From PALSA-505 sp036267135 (GTDB lineage Bacteria > Actinomycetota > Actinomycetes > Streptosporangiales > Streptosporangiaceae), in contig DATAWQ010000079.1 of assembly GCA_036267135.1 (NCBI GenBank), positions 25,183 to 89,182 of the forward strand: DNA of 64,000 bases, given 5' to 3'. Below are positions 16,067 through 22,472 of the stretch, in pieces (position 1 is the stretch's first letter; each line of letters starts with the position of its first letter). The translations under genes were made by a program, and so were the position numbers. Under the pieces are notes generated by a model. It worked only from the letters and a program-made list of their open reading frames with translations. It was not told where the DNA came from and ran no database searches.

Positions 16067-16747
16067 ATGGGCACGTGGCGGATCGCGGGGATGAACAGCT
16101 TAGGGCGGGGTGGGCCTGCGCTGGTGGCGGCGCTGGCGGTGGGGGCGGCGGTGCTGGCCGGGGCGGGCCAGGCGGCCGCGGCGGCGCATCCGGGCCAGCC
16201 GGGGGTGGCCGGTGGCCCTCAGCCGGGGGCGGCGGGGGTGATCTCGACCGTGGTGGGCGGGGTCGGCGGCCCGGGCCTGGCCACCCGGCTGGCGATAGGC
16301 CCGTGTGGGGTGGCGTCCGGCGACGGCAAGGTCTACATCGCCACGGGCGAGACGGTGCGGAAGATGAGCTCGGGCAGCGACTGGCTGACCACGCCCGCGG
16401 GCACCGGCGTCCCCGGGAAATCCAGCGGTGGAGGCCCGGCCGTCAGGGCCGCCCTGAACGCGGCGTGCGGGGTCGGTGTGGACGGGTCTGGCAACCTGGT
16501 GATTGCCGACACACAGAACCAGCGGGTCCAGGTGGTGGCGGCCCGCACCGGCACCTTCTACGGCCAGGCCATGACCACCGGCGACATCTACACCGTGGCC
16601 GGCACCGGCCACGAGGGGTTCTCCGGCGACGGTGGCCCGGCCACCAGCGCTGAACTCGATGTCCCGGGCGGTGTGGCCGTGGACGGCGCGGACAACCTGC
16701 TCATCGCCGACACCGGCAACGACCGGATCCGGGAGGTGACAGGCTGA
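16067..16747 (+). CDS. Short secreted NHL-repeat protein
   Basis: A 226-residue protein with an N-terminal export signal (about residues 1-42, ending AGQAAAAA). Two to three NHL-like blades follow: GKVYIATGETVRKM, GVGVDGSGNLVIADTQNQRV and GGVAVDGADNLLIADTGNDRIREV, with IYTVAGTGHEGFSGDGGPA linkers typical of actinobacterial NHL propellers. Complete propellers need about six blades, so it is probably a truncated relative or must assemble with others. The start has GGGAGG five bases upstream. The gene is bracketed by two near-identical 24 bp repeats about 1 kb apart. No catalytic role can be read. Confidence 0.75.
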   Translation: MGTWRIAGMNSLGRGGPALVAALAVGAAVLAGAGQAAAAAHPGQPGVAGGPQPGAAGVISTVVGGVGGPGLATRLAIGPCGVASGDGKVYIATGETVRKMSSGSDWLTTPAGTGVPGKSSGGGPAVRAALNAACGVGVDGSGNLVIADTQNQRVQVVAARTGTFYGQAMTTGDIYTVAGTGHEGFSGDGGPATSAELDVPGGVAVDGADNLLIADTGNDRIREVTG

Positions 16748-16828
16748 GGCTCTGACCTCAGAAGCAGCGTGGCCGCTCTCGCCCCGTGACAAGGGTGGGC
16801 GCGGGCCTCACTACAGGCGCGGGACGCT

Positions 16829-16852
16829 GGATACGCGAACCACCCGCGGGCC
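16829..16852 (+). repeat. 24 bp direct repeat, copy 2
   Basis: Second copy of the repeat at 15822-15845, one mismatch; its 3' half is the left arm of the hairpin at 16836-16884. Confidence 0.8.
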
Positions 16853-16884
16853 CGATGACTGGGACCGGTCCCGCGGGTGGTTCG
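16836..16884. terminator. Bidirectional terminator hairpin
   Basis: A 15 bp perfect stem (CGAACCACCCGCGGG at 16836-16850 and its complement at 16870-16884) with a 19-base loop sits between the convergent NHL and secreted-protein genes. No U tract follows, as is usual for GC-rich actinomycetes. Confidence 0.75.
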
Positions 16885-16925
16885 CTAGTTCCCGGCTGAG
16901 CGAGTGTCAGCGGTGAGCCGGCGGG

Positions 16926-17564
16926 TCAGGACTTGACCTTGGCCTTGCCCAGGGTGAGCGTGATCGTGTTGTTCGGCCCGGGCAGGGTCAGGTTGATCAG
17001 CAGCGTGGCCAGCCCGCACCCGGCGAACGACGGAATGGTGTAGGTGCCGGTCACGGTGCCGCCCTTGAGCACGTTGAAGCCGGGCTGGCTGTTCAGCGTC
17101 GCGATGACCGGGTCTGAAGTCTGGCAGGCCGACCCCACGGGGACGCTGAGACCCGCCACCGACAGGCTGACGATCCGCATGGTGATGTGCGAGGTAGTTT
17201 GCACCGCGCCGGTGGACAGGTCGAGTGTGCCGGTGGTCGGGCCGTCGTTGACGAGCTGTGCGGTCGCGGTGACCGGGATCAGGCCGAATTCCTTGAACGA
17301 GCCGGTCGCGTCGGGCAGTTTCAGGTTCGCGGTGAGCGCGCCGGTGTTCAGGTCCACGGTCGAGGCCAGCTTGCCCGGCCCGAGCGCCAGCGTGGCTCCG
17401 GGCGCGGCCAGGGTGGTGCTGCCGCTGACCGGGTAGGTGGCCTTGAGCGTGGTGTCGGCGGAGGCCGCCGCCGAGCCCGCCACCAGGGTGGCCGCGGCCA
17501 CCACGGCGACGCCGGCCATGCCGGCCCCGCCGCGGAGCCAGGCCCGCCTGATCGATAGGTTCAT
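16926..17564 (-). CDS. Secreted hypothetical beta-rich protein
   Basis: A 212-residue protein with a signal peptide (residues 1-36, cleavage after AAASA). The mature part is threonine, serine and glycine rich with alternating hydrophobic strands (STTLAAPGATLALGPGKLAST, TSHITMRIVSLSVAG) and two cysteines (SACQTSDP, FAGCGLA) that may form a disulfide. It looks like a beta-sandwich cell-surface or secreted protein. I do not recognise a catalytic motif. The start has GAGG about eight bases upstream. Similar small secreted proteins are common in filamentous actinomycetes without known function. Confidence 0.75.
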   Translation of the reverse strand: MNLSIRRAWLRGGAGMAGVAVVAAATLVAGSAAASADTTLKATYPVSGSTTLAAPGATLALGPGKLASTVDLNTGALTANLKLPDATGSFKEFGLIPVTATAQLVNDGPTTGTLDLSTGAVQTTSHITMRIVSLSVAGLSVPVGSACQTSDPVIATLNSQPGFNVLKGGTVTGTYTIPSFAGCGLATLLINLTLPGPNNTITLTLGKAKVKS

Positions 17565-17906
17565 TTCCTATTCCTCACTCTCCGCTAACGTTGAAAGGCA
17601 GATCCGCACCCAGTGCAATGGCTTTGCCGCCAACTATGGGCAGGCATGGGGCAGGCCGAATTCGTATTACCGGAAAGCCGACACTCTCAGGCCCTGAGCA
17701 GGCGTTCTGTCCTCCGGAATAGGTCTTCCTACCCGCGAGTAGCTTACTGTTTCATGACATGCCGCACAAGGATTCACGGGAAAAGGACGAACAGACTTAC
17801 TCTGGGGGGACGTACATTGTCACCTGTTTATAATGGACCTCGGCCCGCTTGTTAGGCAGTGAGCCGCGGCGCCACCGTGGGCGGGCGCCGCCGAGAGTTC
17901 CCGGGC
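17565..17906. other. Intergenic region, lower GC
   Basis: This 342-base region separates the upstream side of the secreted-protein gene from the 3' end of the helicase gene. It has unusually AT-rich patches and a TATAAT at 17829-17834 without a matching -35. Short open frames here lack an SD and any recognisable homology. It should hold the promoter of the leftward secreted-protein gene near 17570-17620. Confidence 0.4.
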
Positions 17907-20024
17907 TTAACCGGTGCTGGCGGCGAGGGCCAGCGGCAGCACGGCGGGCGCGCCGGCCTCGCGCAGCAGCTTGGCCGCCACGGTCATCGTCCAGCCGGTG
18001 TCGACCCGGTCGTCGACCAGGAGCACCGGCCCGTCCAGCGACGCGACCGCGTCGCCGACCTGACCGGGGACGGCGAACGCGGCCCAGAGCGCACGCAGCC
18101 GCTGCGCGCTGTTGTACTGAGCGGCCGGCCTGTCGGCCACGCGCTCGAGCTGGCCCAGATACGGCAGCCGGCCCAGGCTGGCGATCCGCTCGCCGAGGCT
18201 GGCCACCAGCCGCGGCCGGGACCGGGACGGCACGGTGATCACCCCGGCGGGCCGTTGTGCCCAGTCCCAGGAGGCCAGCACCTTGACCACCGCGTCCACC
18301 ATCTCACCGGGGACCGGCCCGTCGGCCGCGCCGTCGGCGAACAGAGCACGCAGCCGCGGCCCCCAGCCGAGGTCGGTCAGCCGGGCCAGGACGCGGCCGG
18401 GCTCGGCGGCCAGCCCGGCCGGAATCTTGCCGGACACCTCGACGCCGAGCCCGGGCATACCGGTCGGCCACATCTTCCGCGGCGCGACCTCGATGCCGGG
18501 GCGGAGCAGCCGCTCTTTGGCCCGCTCGATCCCGGCCGCCGAAACCTGGCCGGGCCAGTGCCGCCCCGTGCAGTTGTCGCAGCGCCCGCACGCGGCCGCG
18601 TCCGGGTCGTCGAGCTCGCGGCGCAGGTACTCCATCCGGCACTCATCGGTGGCGATGTAGCCGAGCATGGCCCGCTGCTCGCGGGACCGCTCGGCCGCCA
18701 CCCTGGTGTACCGGTCCGCGTCGTAGGCCCAGGGCTGCCCGGTGACTTCCCAGCCCCCGCTCACCCGGCGGACCGCGCCGTCCACGTCCAGCACCTTGAG
18801 CATCATCTCCAGCCGACTGCGGCTGAGATCGACCCTGGTCTCCAGCGCGGCGGTGGACAGCGGCCGGCCCGCGTCGCCGAGCGCGGCCAGCGTGCCCCGC
18901 ACCACGGCCTCGGGCGGGAACGCGAGCGACCCGAAGTACGCCCAGATGTCGGCGTCTTCGCGGCCCGGCAGCAGCACCACGTCGGCGCGGTCCACGCCGC
19001 GCCCGGCCCGGCCGATCTGCTGGTAGTAGGCGACCGGCGACTGCGGGGCGCCAAGATGCACGACAAACCCCAGGTCGGGCTTGTCGAAACCCATGCCGAG
19101 TGCGCTAGTGGCTATCAATGCCTTGAGCTCGTTAGCGATAAGCGAGTCTTCGGCTTGGCACCGTTCATTATGTTCGGTCTTTCCCGTATAAGCGGCCACC
19201 GAATGCCCACGGTCCCGCAGGAACGCAGCCGTCTCGTGTGCGGCCGCGACGGTCAGCGTGTAGACGATGCCGGAGCCTGGCAGCTCGCCGAGGTGCTCGT
19301 CCAGCCAGGCCATCCGCTGCTGCGGGCCGGGCAGGTCGACCACGCCCAGGTGCAGGCTGTCGCGGTCCAGCGGTCCACGCAGCACCAGCGCCTGCTCGCC
19401 GGCGCCCGCGCCGAGCTGCTCGGCAACGTCCCTGGTGACCCGGGCGTTCGCGGTCGCGGTGGTGGCCAGCACCGGCACGCCGGGCGGCAGCTCGTCCAGC
19501 AGGGTGCGCAGCCGCCGGTAGTCCGGCCGGAAGTCGTGGCCCCAGTCGGAGATGCAGTGTGCCTCGTCCACCACCAGCATCCCGGCCGCCGCGGTCAGCT
19601 TGGGCAGCACCTGGTCGCGGAAGCCGGGGTTGTTCAGCCGTTCCGGGCTGACCAGCAGCACGTCCACCTGCCCGTCCGTCACCTCGGCGTAGACCTCGTC
19701 CCACTGCTCGACGTTGGCCGAGTTCACCGTCCGGGCCGCGATGCCGGCCCGGCCGGCCGCGTCGATCTGGTTGCGCATCAGGGCGAGCAGCGGAGAGACG
19801 ATCACCGACGGCCCGGCGCCGCGGGCCCGCAGCAGCGCGGTCGCGGTGAAGTAGACCGCCGACTTCCCCCACCCCGTCCGCTGCACCACCAGCGCGCGGC
19901 GGTGCTCCTCGACCAGCGCGCGGATCGCCGTCCACTGGTCCTCGCGCAGCCGCGCGTGCTCGCCCGCCAGCGCGCGCAGGCATGTCTCGGCCTCGTCCCG
20001 GAGCGTGCTCGTCTTCTCGGTCAC
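17907..20024 (-). CDS. RecQ-family helicase with C-terminal phosphoribosyltransferase-like domain
   Basis: A 705-residue superfamily 2 DNA helicase. Motif I is RTGWGKSAVY, motif II DEAHCISDWGHDFRP (a RecQ-type DEAH box with aromatic-rich loop), motif III ATTATANA and motif VI QQIGRAGRG. A zinc-binding region follows with CRMEYLRRELDDPDAAACGRCDNC. After about residue 520 a region unlike RecQ HRDC/wHTH domains ends with GPVLLVDDRVDTGWTMTVAA, which resembles the PRPP-binding motif of type I phosphoribosyltransferases. It should unwind DNA 3' to 5' in repair or recombination restart. The GTG start has AAGGA four to five bases upstream. The PRTase-like part may sense or bind a nucleotide; whether it is active is unknown. 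Confidence 0.88.
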   Translation of the reverse strand: MTEKTSTLRDEAETCLRALAGEHARLREDQWTAIRALVEEHRRALVVQRTGWGKSAVYFTATALLRARGAGPSVIVSPLLALMRNQIDAAGRAGIAARTVNSANVEQWDEVYAEVTDGQVDVLLVSPERLNNPGFRDQVLPKLTAAAGMLVVDEAHCISDWGHDFRPDYRRLRTLLDELPPGVPVLATTATANARVTRDVAEQLGAGAGEQALVLRGPLDRDSLHLGVVDLPGPQQRMAWLDEHLGELPGSGIVYTLTVAAAHETAAFLRDRGHSVAAYTGKTEHNERCQAEDSLIANELKALIATSALGMGFDKPDLGFVVHLGAPQSPVAYYQQIGRAGRGVDRADVVLLPGREDADIWAYFGSLAFPPEAVVRGTLAALGDAGRPLSTAALETRVDLSRSRLEMMLKVLDVDGAVRRVSGGWEVTGQPWAYDADRYTRVAAERSREQRAMLGYIATDECRMEYLRRELDDPDAAACGRCDNCTGRHWPGQVSAAGIERAKERLLRPGIEVAPRKMWPTGMPGLGVEVSGKIPAGLAAEPGRVLARLTDLGWGPRLRALFADGAADGPVPGEMVDAVVKVLASWDWAQRPAGVITVPSRSRPRLVASLGERIASLGRLPYLGQLERVADRPAAQYNSAQRLRALWAAFAVPGQVGDAVASLDGPVLLVDDRVDTGWTMTVAAKLLREAGAPAVLPLALAASTG

Positions 20025-20089
20025 CCGTCCTTCGTACCAGCCGGCGCCGACACCTGTGCGCGTTGTCAGTGGGCTGAGGGATTATGACA

Positions 20090-20104
20090 ATGAACGGCTG
20101 CGCC
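20090..20104 (+). repeat. TGAACGG-family repeat copy (type I)
   Basis: ATGAACGGCTGCGCC, the same 15-mer as at 24860-24874, between the divergent helicase and unknown genes, 58 bases before the rightward start. Confidence 0.7.
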
Positions 20105-20162
20105 CCGGAGCGCGGCCGCAGGGACCGTCGCGGGAGCGGGCGGTCGCAGAAAGGGTCCGCCG

Positions 20163-21071
20163 ATGCACACGACCGCCGACGAGGTCGTGGCCACGTTCGC
20201 GGTCACCCCGAAGGCCCGGGAACTGCTGCGGCGGTGGCAGACCGACCCGGCCAGGCCGCACGTGCCCAGGGTGGTGCTGGCGCACACCACGCGGGTGCTC
20301 TACACACTCGACCCGGCCGGGATCGAGGCGGTGTGCGCGGCCAGCGAACACCCGCTCGGCGACATCCGCAAACAGGCCGCGATGGCGGTCGGCCCGGTGG
20401 TGGACTGGCGCCCCGACTTCGCGTTCACGCACGTCATGCACCTGGCCATGGAGCGGCTCGGGAACCTGCCGAGCTTCGGCGAATTCACCGCGTTCTGCTC
20501 GGGCGACCCGTTGGGGCGGTTCGCGCTCGGCGATCCCGCGCGGCGGGTCAGGGAGCTGGCGGGCCGGCAGGGCTTCGCGCCTGGGCAGGCGGCGCAGGCG
20601 GTGCGGTGGCGGATCGGGCTGGCGTACTACTCGTTCGCGCGTGAGGCGTACATCCTCGCGGTACTGCGGGGCGCTGGCCTGGACGTGCGCGCACACCCGC
20701 TGGCGGACGCTCTGTTCCGGGCCGACGCGTGGACCGGGCGGACGGTGCTGAGCATCTACGTGAGTAACCCCCGCTTCCGGGACGGCCCGCGCGGCCGCAA
20801 ACCGCGCTCCGGCCAGATCCTGGCGGGCGCCCAGCCCCCCTTCCACCACGAAGAACTCCGCCTGGCCCCCCGCCACGAATACGGCTGCGTCCACCTCCCC
20901 GACCCCACCGAAATCCGCGCCGTCGCCGCCCGCCTCACCCCTCGCCCACCCCTTTCACGCCCACCCACGTCACTCCCACACCCCTCACACCCACCCACCT
21001 CAGTCCCACCCGTCTCACACCCACCCACCTCCGGGCCCGCGCCCGGCCCGCACCGCGCGCCGACCTCATGA
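20163..21071 (+). CDS. Conserved-looking protein of unknown function
   Basis: A 302-residue soluble protein I do not recognise. The first ~225 residues look like a folded helical domain (VVATFAVTPKARELLRRWQT, RVVLAHTTRVLYTLDPAGIE, VRWRIGLAYYSFAREAYILA). A short basic segment (RGRKPRSGQ) follows. The last ~60 residues are a proline/serine/histidine tail (HPPTSVPPVSHPPTSG) whose DNA is a repetitive CCCACCCACCTC tract, part of a dispersed intergenic element. The tail may therefore have been added when that element landed at the gene end. AAAGGG eight bases before the ATG is a fair SD. Neighbouring RecQ-like helicase is divergent; no functional link is shown. Confidence 0.65.
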   Translation: MHTTADEVVATFAVTPKARELLRRWQTDPARPHVPRVVLAHTTRVLYTLDPAGIEAVCAASEHPLGDIRKQAAMAVGPVVDWRPDFAFTHVMHLAMERLGNLPSFGEFTAFCSGDPLGRFALGDPARRVRELAGRQGFAPGQAAQAVRWRIGLAYYSFAREAYILAVLRGAGLDVRAHPLADALFRADAWTGRTVLSIYVSNPRFRDGPRGRKPRSGQILAGAQPPFHHEELRLAPRHEYGCVHLPDPTEIRAVAARLTPRPPLSRPPTSLPHPSHPPTSVPPVSHPPTSGPAPGPHRAPTS

Positions 21072-21116
21072 TCGTGAAGACCTGCACGTACCCACACACG
21101 CACAAGTCTTCACGCT
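20930..21116 (-). repeat. Dispersed hairpin plus G-tract element, copy A
   Basis: On the reverse strand this holds a 16-pair stem-loop (21074-21110) followed by GTCTTCACGATCATG and about 130 bases of GGTGGGTG-type repeats. The 48-base core matches copy B at 53887-53934 at 37 positions, including 15 identical bases at the 3' side. It overlaps the 3' end of the unknown gene ending at 21071. Confidence 0.7.
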
Positions 21117-21185
21117 GACGGACGCACCCCCGGCCCACGGAGGGGGCAACCCTCGCGTTGCTGGGTTCGGGGCCAGCGGGAGCGG

Positions 21186-21791
21186 TCAGCGGAGCCGGCG
21201 GGTGAGGGTGAGGGCCAGCCAGAAGGCGGCGCCCGCCAGGGGCAGCTCCACGAAGGCCGCCTCGGCGAGGGCAAGCAGGTGGTCCGTGCCCGGCGCGCTC
21301 GTGCAAACGTCGAACCAGGCGTCGACGGTGAGCAATACGCCGAGGGCCACGGCTGCCAGGCTGGCCCGGGCGTCGGCCCGCGCCAGCAGCGCAGCGGTGG
21401 CGAGGGCCGCCACTGCTTCGGCGGCGTCGAGTCCCACCCAGGCCAGCGACCAGTTCTGCGCCTGGGCCGAGTGCGGCAGCGTCACGGCCAGCACTGCGCA
21501 CCACGGCACCAGGAACACCCCCACCACCAGCGCAGCCAGTCGCGCCCACCACCGCAACGACCCCCGCCCGCCGCCCGCCCGCGTCGCGGCCACCCCTCCC
21601 CCCGCGACCTGTCCACGACCGGCACTCGCGCTGGCCGCCGTTACCTCAGGGACGGGTGACCTGGTCGGGTCGGAGAGGCCCCATGCGGGGTGAGGTGCTC
21701 CGTGGGGGTGAGGTGCTCCGTGGGGGTGGGGGGCTCCGTGGGGGTCGGGGGCCTGGTCGGGACGGGGCGGCAGGGTGTCGATGACGGTCAT
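21186..21791 (-). CDS. Small membrane protein with repeat N-terminus
   Basis: A 201-residue protein. Residues 1-75 are polar and low-complexity, with GAPHPH repeated three times from an 18 bp minisatellite (21690-21743). About four hydrophobic segments follow (LAALVVGVFLVPWCAVLAV, AAEAVAALATAALLARA, LAAVALGVLLTVDAWFDVC, LPLAGAAFWLALTL), so it is a polytopic membrane protein. No SD precedes the ATG, so it may be leaderless. It is divergent from an ArsR-like regulator with 84 bases between, which suggests control by that regulator. Function is not recognised. Confidence 0.72.
   Translation of the reverse strand: MTVIDTLPPRPDQAPDPHGAPHPHGAPHPHGAPHPAWGLSDPTRSPVPEVTAASASAGRGQVAGGGVAATRAGGGRGSLRWWARLAALVVGVFLVPWCAVLAVTLPHSAQAQNWSLAWVGLDAAEAVAALATAALLARADARASLAAVALGVLLTVDAWFDVCTSAPGTDHLLALAEAAFVELPLAGAAFWLALTLTRRLR
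21690..21743 (-). repeat. 18 bp x3 in-frame minisatellite
   Basis: Three tandem units of GTGAGGTGCTCCGTGGGG (the third with variants) encode GAPHPH repeats in the membrane protein. Confidence 0.88.
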
Positions 21792-21810
21792 GGGGGGCTA
21801 CGGTAGGTCT

Positions 21811-21866
21811 ACAGAGAAAATTCTGCAAATCTTTTTCTGCAGAACTTTCTCGGTAATTCTGGTAAG
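21811..21866. promoter_or_regulatory. AT-rich operator region for divergent ArsR/membrane genes
   Basis: TTCTGCAGAA (21835-21844) is a perfect 10 bp palindrome. A second TTCTGCA lies at 21821, and GAGAAA (21814) is inverted as TTTCTC (21846). The cluster lies between the divergent starts and is the expected place for autoregulation by the ArsR-like protein. Confidence 0.55.
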
Positions 21867-21875
21867 GTGCGGGAC

Positions 21876-22466
21876 ATGGCTGTCAGATCGCGTCAGGTGG
21901 TGGGCGACGCCAAGCGGTGGAAGGCACTGGCGCATCCGCTGCGCCAGGAGATGTTGCGGCATCTGGCGGAGGATGGGCCCGCCACGTCTACGACGATCGC
22001 CGCCGCACTGGGCGAGAACACCGGGACGACCAGCTACCACCTGCGGGTGCTGGCCGACGCCGGGGTGATCGAGGAGGTGCCGGAGCGCGCGAACGGGCGG
22101 GAGCGCTGGTGGCGCACGTTTCCCGTCGACCACCGTGAGCCGGACTACGACAGCCTCAGCCCGGAAGACCGGGCCGCGCTCGACGAGTGGCGGGCCGCCC
22201 AGATCCCGGATGAGATCGCGCTGGTCAACCGGTTCATCAGGGACGTCCGCAAGCACGGTAAATGGGCCAAGGCCTCCCGGGCCGGCGGTTACTTCACCGT
22301 CGAGGGCCTCGAAGCCCTGCACGACGACTACGTGGCCCTGCTGAACAAGTACGGCTACACCAGGGAGGACGCCCCGCCGGACGCCCGCCCCATGCTGCTG
22401 CGCATGTTCTACATCCCCGAGGAGCCCGCCGAGGCCGACCCCGACCCCAACGCTGGGCAAACGTAG
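21876..22466 (+). CDS. ArsR-like winged-helix transcriptional regulator
   Basis: A 196-residue regulator. The N-terminal ~90 residues form an ArsR/HTH-20 winged helix (AKRWKALAHPLRQEMLRHLA, TSTTIAAALGENTGTTSYHLRVLADAGVIEEV, then a wing with GRERWWRTF). The longer C-terminal part (LSPEDRAALDEWRAAQIPDE) is helical and typical of the branch that does not bind metals. A GTG at 21867 is an alternative start. It probably represses itself and the divergent membrane protein gene by binding the AT-rich palindromes between them. The ligand is unknown. Confidence 0.82.
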   Translation: MAVRSRQVVGDAKRWKALAHPLRQEMLRHLAEDGPATSTTIAAALGENTGTTSYHLRVLADAGVIEEVPERANGRERWWRTFPVDHREPDYDSLSPEDRAALDEWRAAQIPDEIALVNRFIRDVRKHGKWAKASRAGGYFTVEGLEALHDDYVALLNKYGYTREDAPPDARPMLLRMFYIPEEPAEADPDPNAGQT

Positions 22467-22472
22467 CCGCGC

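Noticed and set aside
17613..17855. Possible 80-residue gene in the lower-GC intergenic region
   Set aside because: No SD, mixed composition and no family likeness; third-position GC is not biased as in neighbouring genes.
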